A DNA stretch of 64,000 nt, from NCBI RefSeq assembly GCF_001465545.3, contig NZ_CP013480.3:2728001-2792000 (forward strand). The letters run 5' to 3'. Shown piece after piece: positions 26,997-35,582 of this stretch. Made by a program: the position numbers and the translations under genes. Source of the DNA: Pandoraea norimbergensis. GTDB taxonomy: Bacteria > Pseudomonadota > Gammaproteobacteria > Burkholderiales > Burkholderiaceae. The notes beneath the pieces are model-generated. The model was not told where the DNA came from. It saw only the letters and a list, made by a program, of their open reading frames with translations, and did no database searches. Numbering within the stretch: position 1 is the first letter of the stretch; each line of letters begins with the position of its first letter.

Positions 26997-27593
26997 TCAG
27001 TCCTTTTCGCCGGGCGAAGCGAAGCCCGGCTGCCCAAGTTGCCCGCTCACCTGCGGCACCCGTCGAAAACGGGACGTGTCGTAACCCATCGCCTCAAAGC
27101 GCGCCAGCAGCCCGCGATAGGTGGCCTCATCCATCATGGGTTCGCGCGAGAAGACCCAGCCAAGCGACTTGTCGGGGTAACCGAGCAAGGTATAGCGATA
27201 ATCCGGGTCGACATACAAGGTGAGTTGCGAGACGTAAATCGGCCAGAAGAGTCGAACGCTCCAGCGCCCACCGCCGCTGCCGGGCACCACGCTGTCGAGG
27301 AATTGATAGTGACGTTCCGGTTGGTCGAAGCCGTCATTGCGTCCATAAAAGTGATCGTCGATCCGGCCGTCTTCGCGCAGATACCACTCGGCGCGGCTGC
27401 CCACGAAGTCTCGTTCGGCAAAGTACGGGATATTGGCTATCACGTACCAGCGGCCCATATAGCGGGGCAAATCGACAGGCACCACCTGTAGCGGGGTATT
27501 CGCCAGGGGATTCGGGTTGGCGGGCGCGCCCGAGCAGGCGCTCAGCAGCAGGCCAGCGATCGCAGTGAATACCAGCAAGGCGTTTCGCAGCAT
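26997..27593 (-). CDS. blc: Outer-membrane lipoprotein lipocalin (Blc-like)
   Basis: A 198-residue bacterial lipocalin. Signal and lipobox AIAGLLLSACSG; then PRYMGRWYVIANIPYF, the lipocalin G-x-W motif, and late DYRYTLLGYPDKSLGWVFSR and EATYRGLLARFEAMGYD, as in E. coli Blc. It probably binds lysophospholipids or oxidised lipids at the outer membrane. The frame is open to 27794, but ATG 27593 starts the signal peptide. An ECF-type promoter lies 46 bases upstream of the start. It leads an operon with the chalcone-isomerase-like gene. Confidence 0.9.
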   Translation of the reverse strand: MLRNALLVFTAIAGLLLSACSGAPANPNPLANTPLQVVPVDLPRYMGRWYVIANIPYFAERDFVGSRAEWYLREDGRIDDHFYGRNDGFDQPERHYQFLDSVVPGSGGGRWSVRLFWPIYVSQLTLYVDPDYRYTLLGYPDKSLGWVFSREPMMDEATYRGLLARFEAMGYDTSRFRRVPQVSGQLGQPGFASPGEKD

Positions 27594-27638
27594 AGGGTCT
27601 CCGGCATCGAACAGGGGCGATGGGGGCAATGTGTGCGT

Positions 27639-27667
27639 ATACGAGTGGCGCGGCCCATCGGATGCAG
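27639..27667 (-). promoter_or_regulatory. ECF-type promoter of the lipocalin operon
   Basis: On the minus strand CTGCATCC (plus-strand GGATGCAG, 27660-27667), 17 bases, then GTAT (plus-strand ATAC, 27639-27642). The same elements occur on the other strand for the hydrolase and upstream of the DUF3455 gene. Confidence 0.65.
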
Positions 27668-27702
27668 ATGTCGTCAAGAAAATGGACATTTTTTTGTTCA
27701 TC

Positions 27703-27731
27703 CTGCATCCGGAAGCCGATCTGGCACGTAT
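27703..27731 (+). promoter_or_regulatory. ECF-type promoter of the divergent hydrolase gene
   Basis: CTGCATCC (27703-27710), 17 bases, GTAT (27728-27731). It matches the lipocalin promoter at both boxes and in spacing. The start codon of the hydrolase is about 110 bases further on. Confidence 0.6.
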
Positions 27732-27839
27732 TCGAACCTGTGCGCCCGTTGCCGTGGCTATCGGCAATGCCACCACATGGGCGCGCACGCGCATCGTTGT
27801 TCAATTCGCACGAGATCAACCAAAGTCATGGGAGCCACA

Positions 27840-28754
27840 ATGTCGGGCACCTTGCTCAGCAAGCTGCTGTTGGTCGCCTCAGCCGGGGCGGCCCTTACCG
27901 CGTGCAGTCCCGCCTATCTGGTGAATGCGCTGACGCCACGATCCACCTACGAGGCGTCGACCGACCTCGCCTACGGGGAGTCGGCTCGTCAGCGGCTCGA
28001 CGTTTATGTGCCAACGCAGCGCGCGACCTCACCGGCAGGCACGCCGGTCGTGGTGTTCTTCTACGGAGGAAGCTGGCAGAACGGGGAGCGCGCCGACTAT
28101 CGGTTTGTGGGCGAGGCGCTGGCGTCGCGGGGATTTCTGGTGATCGTGCCGGACTACCGGACGTATCCGGAGGTGATATTTCCGGGCTTCATGGAAGACG
28201 CGGCGCTGGCGGTCCGTTGGGCGAAGGATCATGCGCAGGCATACGGCGGCGATACCCGGCGGCTGATTTTGATGGGCCATTCGGCGGGCGCGCAGATTGT
28301 CGCGCTGTTGGCGACCGATCCACGTTATCTATGCGCACAAGGGATGGTGCAGAGCGAGATTGCGGGCGTAGTCGGTCTTGCCGGCCCCTACGACTTTCTG
28401 CCGTTGGAAAGCGATGTTCTGCGCAAGATATTCCCCGAACCGGTACGCACGGCAAGCCAGCCGATCAATTTCGTGTCGGGGCACGAGCCGCCGATGTGGC
28501 TAGGGGTTGGGGACAGTGATAGCGTGGTCGATCCGGGCAACACAGAGCGCTTCGCGCAACGGCTGCGCGCCGCAGGCGACGACGTGGATGTCCGTCACTA
28601 CAATTTGGGACACGTATTGCTGGTGGGAGCGCTCGGCATACCGGTCAGGCAGTTCTCGCCGGTACTGGACGATATCGCGGCCTATGTGTCCGCGCTCCGA
28701 TCGAGTGAACGGGTGGCTGGCAACCATACCCAGTGCCCGAGCCCGGACCAGTGA
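27840..28754 (+). CDS. Alpha/beta hydrolase lipoprotein (esterase/lipase-like)
   Basis: A 304-residue exported hydrolase. The signal ends in a lipobox-like AALTACSPAY. The oxyanion region is VVFFYGGSWQNGERADY, the nucleophile elbow LILMGHSAGAQIVA, and catalytic Asp and His are probably in GVGDSDSVVDPGN and YNLGHVLLVG. This is the pattern of carboxylesterases of the BD-FAE/lipase group. The frame is open to 27633; ATG 27840 has GGGAG (27830-27834) before it and starts the signal. It is divergent from the lipocalin operon and shares the sigma-type promoter, so it probably belongs to the same stress regulon. Confidence 0.87.
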   Translation: MSGTLLSKLLLVASAGAALTACSPAYLVNALTPRSTYEASTDLAYGESARQRLDVYVPTQRATSPAGTPVVVFFYGGSWQNGERADYRFVGEALASRGFLVIVPDYRTYPEVIFPGFMEDAALAVRWAKDHAQAYGGDTRRLILMGHSAGAQIVALLATDPRYLCAQGMVQSEIAGVVGLAGPYDFLPLESDVLRKIFPEPVRTASQPINFVSGHEPPMWLGVGDSDSVVDPGNTERFAQRLRAAGDDVDVRHYNLGHVLLVGALGIPVRQFSPVLDDIAAYVSALRSSERVAGNHTQCPSPDQ

Positions 28755-28821
28755 GGCGCAAAAGCGATGGACGATCTCGCGCTCGCTAGTCCGGGTCAAA
28801 CGATCAATTTCAAACGCTACG

Positions 28822-30291
28822 TCAGTTCACTTCCTTGACCGCGGGCGGCAACCACGTGCCATCAAGCGCTGCTGATGTCGGCCAGTAGGAACGTATGTAG
28901 AGCGAAAAATCGCCGTCACGCGGTGCCGGTAACCAGTTGCTTTCCTTATCGCCACCCGGCGACGTTGCCTGCACGTACAAAGTCAGCGAACCGTCGGCGT
29001 CGTACTTGAGCGTCCTGTTTTTTGTGCCAAGCGAATAGCGGTTCAGCGGGTTCTGCACGAAGAAGTGACGATCGTTGTACAGCGTGAGCGACCAAAACCC
29101 GTAGTTGGGAGGCGTGGCCCCCTTGGCGAACGTGATCGTATAGCGACGCTTCCCGTTCAGGCGCTGACCGCGCTCATCGAGGTCTTGATAGAAGTACTTC
29201 GTCTCGTTGGGTGCATTCACGAAAATGTTCGATCTGGCGACCGCTGTCCGAGTGAAATAATCAGTTCCAAATGCCGCCGTGTTGTTGGTCGTACTCCAAT
29301 GATGCGGAAGCTGTATGCCATAATTTCGGAACTCGAACAACGGCTTAACCAACTCAACATCGGCCTTTGCCGCCTCGTCATTGATTGCCTTGCGGAGCGC
29401 AGGATCCGCTTTGGCGGCCGCGATGACGGCCAACACTTGCGCATAACGTGCCTCCTCGCCGGGGCGGGGAGGCGCGTCCTGAAGGGCCGCTGGCAGGGCA
29501 TCGACAAACTTGTCGGGGAACACCCACTGCGTCTCCGATTCCCCCTGTTTCTGCGCGGGTAACTTCGGCAACGACTTCCAGTCCGTGGACTTCATCGTGC
29601 CGTCGTACTCGTCGAGCGGATACATCATCACTTTCTTGAGCACTTCCTGAACGGCACTCTTGTCCTCGGCAGTGTCGTCCATGAAGATGCGAGGGATGAC
29701 ATTGCCGGTATTCGTCGAAGCCCGGAATACCCCCGAAATTCCCTTCGGTACCGTACCGTTCCAGTTGGGACCAACCAGCAGGTAGAACCCGGGCTTGGTA
29801 CCGTACATCTTGCCCAAGCGAGCAAAGCCGTCGGTTCGTGCGTCAACCACCTGATACACCCAGAAGCGGTCTCCAAAATCGGGAACCTGAACCACTGCTG
29901 GGGACTTATCCAGCGCCAGCAAGCCGCCACCATACACAACGTCCTGATTCGGACAGGCAACCACGTGAACATCCGGGCCGAAGTAGTCGGTCAACATCGT
30001 GAGCTGATTGAGCGGTGCTATCGGGGTGGGCCCCGCGTACGCTCGCTCGGTGAACTGTGAAGACATGGCTCGACGGCTTGCCATGTTCATCATCGGCCAT
30101 GCCCAGAAATACGCATCACGTGTCACGAGGCGCGCATAGGCTTCAGTAATCTTTGTCCCCGCGACCGGGCCAGCGGGCATTGCCGCCTGCCAGTCGGGTG
30201 ATAGCGGTATCGGCTGTTGCGCCATCGCCAGATGGGTGGCGGTGAATAGTGCCGAAGCGCCGAGTGCTGCCAGTAGAGCCTGTCGTGCCAT
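28822..30291 (-). CDS. DUF1254/DUF1214 domain exported protein
   Basis: A 489-residue secreted protein with a signal peptide (LLAALGASALFTATHLAMA). The DUF1254 part (about residues 40-180) includes NQDVVYGGGLLALDKSPAVV and RFWVYQVVDARTDGFARLG. The DUF1214 part (about 350-489) includes YTITFAKGATPPNYGFWSLT and RDGDFSLYIRSYWPTSAALDG. The biochemical role of the family is not established. The start at ATG 30291 follows AGGAGAATGCA. The paralogous gene upstream ends 36 bases before, so the two are likely co-transcribed. The two proteins share the domain order but differ widely in sequence. Confidence 0.87.
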   Translation of the reverse strand: MARQALLAALGASALFTATHLAMAQQPIPLSPDWQAAMPAGPVAGTKITEAYARLVTRDAYFWAWPMMNMASRRAMSSQFTERAYAGPTPIAPLNQLTMLTDYFGPDVHVVACPNQDVVYGGGLLALDKSPAVVQVPDFGDRFWVYQVVDARTDGFARLGKMYGTKPGFYLLVGPNWNGTVPKGISGVFRASTNTGNVIPRIFMDDTAEDKSAVQEVLKKVMMYPLDEYDGTMKSTDWKSLPKLPAQKQGESETQWVFPDKFVDALPAALQDAPPRPGEEARYAQVLAVIAAAKADPALRKAINDEAAKADVELVKPLFEFRNYGIQLPHHWSTTNNTAAFGTDYFTRTAVARSNIFVNAPNETKYFYQDLDERGQRLNGKRRYTITFAKGATPPNYGFWSLTLYNDRHFFVQNPLNRYSLGTKNRTLKYDADGSLTLYVQATSPGGDKESNWLPAPRDGDFSLYIRSYWPTSAALDGTWLPPAVKEVN

Positions 30292-30327
30292 TGCATTCTC
30301 CTGATAGAGCTTGGTAAGCATGTGTTC

Positions 30328-31677
30328 TTACTTGAGACGCTCCACCGGCGGTGGGGCCCACTGTCCTGCTTTGACAATTGCCTTGGGCACATACGCTCTG
30401 AACGTCAGCGAGAAGGGCTTGCCCGTTGCCGATGGCAACCAGTTCGACTCGGAAACGCCCGGTGGAAGCTTGGGGCCAATGCCGATTTTTAATGCGCCGT
30501 CGGGCTCAAATTTCAATGACGAGTCACTGTTGAAGTTGAATCGGTTGAGCGCGTTGGGAACAACTCGGAAGTCAGGGACGCCGACAAGGATCACCGACCA
30601 ATACGCATCCACCACGGCGCTCGGGAGGTTGTCTTTCGCGAACGTGATGGTGTAGCTCTGACTGCCGTCGAGCAGTTGTTCGCTGGCGTCGCGGCTCGCC
30701 ACAAAATAGACGACTTCGCTCGCGACATTGCCCCAGATTCCCGCGTAGTCGACCACCGTGCGCATCCGATAATCGCGCCCGTAGTTGCCTGCACCCGCGC
30801 CGCCGACCCAATGGTTTCGGTAAGGCGCACTCTTGGTCAGCGAAAATTCCTTGAAATCCGGCACGACCGTCTTGTGTAGAAATGCATCGATCTCGCTACG
30901 CAGCGCCGGGTTCTTCGAAATCTTCGCCGAAATCAGTCTGACCTTTTGCTGCATTTCAGGGGCTGCCGGCGAGACGTCAAGGGCACTGGCAAGCACACGA
31001 TCGACGTTTTCGAAAATCTCAACACCCAATAAATCCTGATTGGTGAATGAGGGAATCTTAATGGCCGGGGCGACAACCGGTTTCTTGATGACATCGATTT
31101 TGAATTTCTTCTGCAACGCAACGGCACCCGCCGAATCACGCTTCAACTCCACGCGGGCCAGCAGTTTGGCCTTCTTTCCATGAAGCTCAATTCGCGCGGC
31201 GTCTGAAGGTACTGCCGATGTTGCAGCGGGACTTACCAGCGCGAATTTGCCAAACGGTTTAGACGGGAAAGTGCGCTCGTTGATATTGACGATCACTTCG
31301 CCCCACTCGTCGAGGAGCTGTGCCGTGTAGTAGCGATCGCGTATTTCAGGAACTTCGAGGATGACGGTGCTCTTGTCGTCAACGGCCACCCACGCTTCCA
31401 GATAGGCGACGTCAAGATTGGGGTTCACGAAATCGGCCGACCCGAGCGGGTTGTATTTGATGACGTTGTACCCAGCCCCCGGTGCCCCGAGATCCTGATG
31501 CTCCTGACGAATCACCAGCATTCTGCCGAGCAGGTAGATGTAGGCCTCCGTGATGGTGTCTTTGCTGAGCGCGCTGTCGTGTATATCCTGCGCGAAAGAC
31601 ATGTGCGCAGGCAACATCCCGATCATGCCGGTCAGGTAAAGCCCCGACTTCAGCAACTTTCTTCTTCCTACGGTCAT
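30328..31677 (-). CDS. DUF1254/DUF1214 domain protein with Tat-like signal
   Basis: A 449-residue protein of the same domain order as its downstream neighbour. The N terminus GRRKLLKSGLYLTGMIGML is a twin-arginine-type signal, whereas the neighbour has a plain Sec signal. DUF1254: NPLGSADFVNPNLDVAYLEA and IRDRYYTAQLLDEWGEVIVN. DUF1214: YTITFAKDNLPSAVVDAYWS near residue 345 and PFSLTFRAYVPKAIVKAGQW at the C terminus. It starts 50 bases after the autotransporter stop, on the same strand. Function unknown; Tat export suggests folding or cofactor loading in the cytoplasm. Confidence 0.86.
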   Translation of the reverse strand: MTVGRRKLLKSGLYLTGMIGMLPAHMSFAQDIHDSALSKDTITEAYIYLLGRMLVIRQEHQDLGAPGAGYNVIKYNPLGSADFVNPNLDVAYLEAWVAVDDKSTVILEVPEIRDRYYTAQLLDEWGEVIVNINERTFPSKPFGKFALVSPAATSAVPSDAARIELHGKKAKLLARVELKRDSAGAVALQKKFKIDVIKKPVVAPAIKIPSFTNQDLLGVEIFENVDRVLASALDVSPAAPEMQQKVRLISAKISKNPALRSEIDAFLHKTVVPDFKEFSLTKSAPYRNHWVGGAGAGNYGRDYRMRTVVDYAGIWGNVASEVVYFVASRDASEQLLDGSQSYTITFAKDNLPSAVVDAYWSVILVGVPDFRVVPNALNRFNFNSDSSLKFEPDGALKIGIGPKLPPGVSESNWLPSATGKPFSLTFRAYVPKAIVKAGQWAPPPVERLK

Positions 31678-31727
31678 AGGTCATCTCCGATTGATGAGTA
31701 CTCGCGAAACGTCGTAACGTCGACACA

Positions 31728-34700
31728 TCACCATGTGTATTTCACGCCGGCCCGAACGGCGTATTGGTAATAGCTTTGTTGCCCCCACGAGCCAGACACG
31801 TTGGTCCATCCCGTCCAGCGCTTCCCCAGCAACGCATTGACGCCGATCTTGGCTTCGAAGCGGTCGCGGGGGTACATCGAACCTTGGGGCAATGAATTGA
31901 ACGAAACCGAGCTGTCGGTCTCCGTGTGCCACCAGTTCAACGTGAGATAGGGTTGAATCTGACGGCCGTCGTCACGAACCCAGGTGCGATGCGTGCGAAC
32001 GCCGAGCCGTGTGACCACGCCTGACGAATTGGCCCCGCTGATGCGGGTACCTGTGGGCTCTGTGAAGTCGTTCTCGTTGTAGGTGACGTAGATCACTTGC
32101 GCCTGTGGCTCGACGACCCAGTCTCCACGCAACGGGAAGGCATAGCCGGCCTCGCCCGAAATGGAAAAGCCGTGTGCGTTGTATCGGACACTGTCGAGCG
32201 TGTCGCCGTCGACCCTGTTGTTGAACCACCCGAACTGCGCCCAGGTGTCCACGTACGCGCCCAGTTTGTGTTCGTCGTTCTGATACCAAGTGCCGTAAGC
32301 GCCGAGGCTCCAGCCTTCGACTTTGCCTTGGGCGCGAGCAGAGTTGCCCTGCGCCGTGGCGTTACTGGTGGCGTTTCCGTAGCTCGCCATCGCGCCGACA
32401 TGGACTCGGTCGGTTTCGCTCAGCAGTTTCCAGTCGGCGAACTCGACACCGCCGTGCAGCAGGAACGCGTTCGTGCGCACCCCGAAGATATCGCTCTTGC
32501 TGCGACTGCCTTCCCAGTTGCCCACGACGCGCAACCATCCCGATTTCGGGTTCTCTGACAATCCGTCCGCAGACATGGGCGCCTGATCGTTGGCGTATTG
32601 GGGCTCACCCAGCCGGTCGTGAAGACTATGCACGAACATTTGCCCGGCAAGACGCTGATTGGCGAGATACGCGGCCACTTCCGGGCGGTACAGCGGTTGT
32701 GGCGGGTCGGGGTCCGGCTCGCGGTCCGAGCGCAAATACCAGACGTTACCGCCGGAGCTATCCTCCGCACCGCGGAACAGCCGGTATTCGTAAGGTCCCG
32801 CGACGACGCGGCGATCGAGGGTGAAGGCACCGCCATCGCTGGCCGTCGGGGTCGTGTCGAGAATGTTGACCAAGGCGATGCCATTGCCCGTGGTCAAGGC
32901 GCCCATGCCGCCTGCGTTGTTCACGCGGATGCGCGTTGCACCCGCAGCGCCAGTGGCGGTTGAATCGACAACCAGCATGTCCGAACGACTGTTGGCGCCG
33001 CCTTCGTTGAGCACGGTGTTCAGGAAAAGACGCCCGCCGTTCGAGATGAACTTCCCGCCCCCATTTAAACCAGCCGTTTGCGCCCCCGTGATGACCAGAA
33101 CATTGCCGACGGCACTGCCGCCGCCGGTCAAATCGATCGTGCCGCCGTTAGTGAACTGGGGCACCCCCAGCAACTGACCTTGCACCGCACCACCTGCCAC
33201 GGGGCTGTTGACGCTCTGTCCCAGCGGTTGATAGGCGCCGCTGGCGTCAAAGGTCGTTACGCCGCTGGACGGTTGCGCTGCCAACACCAGCATCCCGGTA
33301 TTGGTCACACTGTTGCCAGCGCCAGTGCCGAGATTCGAAGCAGCGACGCGCCAGGTATCCCGCACGCCCGAGCCCACGCTGTCTGAGAAGTTACGCAGTG
33401 TCCATAGGCCGCCATTGACGATCGAGGTTGTCGCGCCAGTCGCCGTGACAAGACCCGTCATTTGACCGTTGTTGCTGAGCGAGAAGCTCGTGCCCGTCAT
33501 GCTGGTGTCGGCGCGCACGGCGACATCGCTCAGCGCTTGCAGGCCTCCCGTGTTCGTGACCGTCTGCGTCGCGCCGCTCACCTGAACGGCCGCACTGGTC
33601 CCCCAGCCCGCCGAGATTTCTGCCGCGTTGTTGACCGTGACACTGCCGCCCGCGGTTTGTGCATCGATGCCGGATGAGCCGGTGCCGATGGTGGTAATTG
33701 CCCCGGAATTGTCGATGGAGACCGTGCCTGCCGACGTCGCGTTCGCCCAGATACCTTGGCTACCGGTCGCGCCATTGGTCTGAATGGCGCCCTGATTGAC
33801 GATGTTCTGCCCACCCGTGCCTGTCAGTGTTCGGATCCCTTGTTGCGCGTTCCCGCGAGCGACCAGTGTGCCGGTGCTGGTGACAAAGACATCGCCGTGC
33901 CCGGCACCACCCAGATACGCGTTGCTGGCAAGAATGGCAGCCCCCGACCCGTTGACGTCGATGAGCGGGCCACGGTTTTCGATGGTGACTTCCGCGCCCT
34001 GACTGAGCCCTTGTATGCCGAAGGCGCCCGAGCCGCTGCCATCGCCCGAGCCACCGTCTGCATGGGTAACGATGGTGCCTTGAGAGCGAATCGTCACCGT
34101 GCCGTCGATCGCACCGGTGGTGGCATAGATGCCGTTCGCATTGGAATTGAACGTCTCGATGCGGGCGCCCGTGTAGGTGATATCGACGTTGCCTGCCGAA
34201 GGGGAGTCGATTCGAATGCCGCCCGCACCGTTGCCGTGTGCTTCGATGGCACCGCTGTAATTGACGCTCGCGTGACCGCTGCCCGCACTGACGATGATGC
34301 CGTAGCCGCGCGCTGCCGTCGGGCTTCCGTTCACGAGAATGTTGCCCGAACCGGTGACGGCAACATTGCCCGTCCCTTGAGAGAGCACATAAATGGCACG
34401 CGCACCGGCATCGTCCGATGTTGACCCGACCGTCAACTGGCCTTGGTTGTCCACCGATACATTGCCATTGGCCGTCGTTCCGTTACTCACGTAAATGCCG
34501 TGTCCGCCGCCGCCGGTTGTCGTAATTGCCCCGGTGTTCGACACCGTCACACTCCCGCCGGGCGAACTGGCGCGAATGCCGAAGCCGTTGACGCCGTCCG
34601 CCGTGAGCGTGCCGCTATTTCGGATTACGACATCGCCTGTGGTCGCCTCGGAAAACAAACCAAAGGCGTTGCGCCCGATCGCCTGGACGTTAGCCGCATT

Positions 34701-35483
34701 GTCGATAAGACTGGCACCGTCAACCACGCGGGTATGTACGCCCGCATGGTTGCCCTGCGATGACGTGGCGGTGTTATCGACAATAAACGTCACACCACTG
34801 CCGATCTGGGCGGTCGCCGTGCCGGTTCCCGTCGCCTTGATCCAGACGCCGTTGCCACCGACTACGGAAACGGTCCCCGCGCCGCTATGAATGACCGAAG
34901 CGTCACCGCCGCCGCTGGCATTGATGTCGAGGCCATCATGCTCGTTACCGATGACTTGATTCGTGATGTTCAACGTCGTACCGGCGCTGATGGAAATCAA
35001 TGATTTGCCACTTGTCGCGTTGGCGATGGCAACGGTATCTAGCGCCGAGCCCGACGCAACGATGGAATTGACGCCCGCATCGAACGAGATCGTGGCGTTG
35101 GAGGGTGGGGCAGTCCCGCCGGGATTGGTGATTTGCACGTAAACACCATTCACGGCCGTGGGGGGCGCCGTCGAAATGGACGTCCCGCTGACGCTTACCG
35201 TCGCGTTCGCGCCAACGCCTGTGGCGCGCAGTACGTGCCCGGCAGACGTGGAAAACACGGTTCCCGGTTGGGTGGACAACGACGCGTCGTTGCCGGCAGC
35301 GGGTTGGCAGAAGTATCCATTCGCGTACTGCCCCACCGGAACCGCGCCACAAAGCGCTGTTTGCGCATGCACGTCGTCAGCGCCTAGCAAGATCGCGATG
35401 GCATTGGATATGGCGAGCGCGGAGAGGGCTCCCGGAGCTGTTGCTTTCACAGGGAGGGATCGCTCAGTCCGGGGTGGTTGCAT
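31728..35483 (-). CDS. Autotransporter adhesin-like protein (type Va)
   Basis: A 1251-residue autotransporter. A signal region (ALAISNAIAILLGADDVHAQ) is followed by a long Gly/Ser/Thr/Asn-rich passenger (about 40-770) made of short repeats such as NTGAITTTGGGGHGIYVSNG. This is the pattern of a right-handed beta-helix. A junction or autochaperone region follows (about 770-930), with VLVITGAQTAGLNGGGKFIS and YEYRLFRGAEDSSGGNVWYL. The outer-membrane barrel covers about 960-1251 and ends AVRAGVKYTW. No protease or other catalytic motif is evident, so adhesion is the likely role. A palindrome lies 25 bases upstream of ATG 35483 in an AT-rich promoter region. Confidence 0.9.
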   Translation of the reverse strand: MQPPRTERSLPVKATAPGALSALAISNAIAILLGADDVHAQTALCGAVPVGQYANGYFCQPAAGNDASLSTQPGTVFSTSAGHVLRATGVGANATVSVSGTSISTAPPTAVNGVYVQITNPGGTAPPSNATISFDAGVNSIVASGSALDTVAIANATSGKSLISISAGTTLNITNQVIGNEHDGLDINASGGGDASVIHSGAGTVSVVGGNGVWIKATGTGTATAQIGSGVTFIVDNTATSSQGNHAGVHTRVVDGASLIDNAANVQAIGRNAFGLFSEATTGDVVIRNSGTLTADGVNGFGIRASSPGGSVTVSNTGAITTTGGGGHGIYVSNGTTANGNVSVDNQGQLTVGSTSDDAGARAIYVLSQGTGNVAVTGSGNILVNGSPTAARGYGIIVSAGSGHASVNYSGAIEAHGNGAGGIRIDSPSAGNVDITYTGARIETFNSNANGIYATTGAIDGTVTIRSQGTIVTHADGGSGDGSGSGAFGIQGLSQGAEVTIENRGPLIDVNGSGAAILASNAYLGGAGHGDVFVTSTGTLVARGNAQQGIRTLTGTGGQNIVNQGAIQTNGATGSQGIWANATSAGTVSIDNSGAITTIGTGSSGIDAQTAGGSVTVNNAAEISAGWGTSAAVQVSGATQTVTNTGGLQALSDVAVRADTSMTGTSFSLSNNGQMTGLVTATGATTSIVNGGLWTLRNFSDSVGSGVRDTWRVAASNLGTGAGNSVTNTGMLVLAAQPSSGVTTFDASGAYQPLGQSVNSPVAGGAVQGQLLGVPQFTNGGTIDLTGGGSAVGNVLVITGAQTAGLNGGGKFISNGGRLFLNTVLNEGGANSRSDMLVVDSTATGAAGATRIRVNNAGGMGALTTGNGIALVNILDTTPTASDGGAFTLDRRVVAGPYEYRLFRGAEDSSGGNVWYLRSDREPDPDPPQPLYRPEVAAYLANQRLAGQMFVHSLHDRLGEPQYANDQAPMSADGLSENPKSGWLRVVGNWEGSRSKSDIFGVRTNAFLLHGGVEFADWKLLSETDRVHVGAMASYGNATSNATAQGNSARAQGKVEGWSLGAYGTWYQNDEHKLGAYVDTWAQFGWFNNRVDGDTLDSVRYNAHGFSISGEAGYAFPLRGDWVVEPQAQVIYVTYNENDFTEPTGTRISGANSSGVVTRLGVRTHRTWVRDDGRQIQPYLTLNWWHTETDSSVSFNSLPQGSMYPRDRFEAKIGVNALLGKRWTGWTNVSGSWGQQSYYQYAVRAGVKYTW

Positions 35484-35507
35484 CCCTATCTCATTTTACT
35501 AATTTAA

Positions 35508-35525
35508 TAGTAATTAGAATTACTA
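35508..35525. promoter_or_regulatory. Palindrome TAGTAATT-N2-AATTACTA upstream of the autotransporter
   Basis: TAGTAATT (35508-35515) and AATTACTA (35518-35525) form a perfect inverted repeat with a two-base spacer. The core AGTAATT-N2-AATTACT recurs upstream of the MoxR operon at 45754-45769. The site is AT-rich in an otherwise GC-rich region and lies at the autotransporter promoter, so it is probably an operator. Confidence 0.6.
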
Positions 35526-35582
35526 ATCATGATTTGTATTCGATTTTATTCAGATAAATCCGGCTGCGGAAACATCGGAGAG

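Noticed and set aside
31728..35483. Repeated Gly/Asn-rich DNA in the autotransporter as a tandem repeat array
   Set aside because: The repeats are protein-level beta-helix turns and are strongly diverged at DNA level. No exact tandem array was seen.
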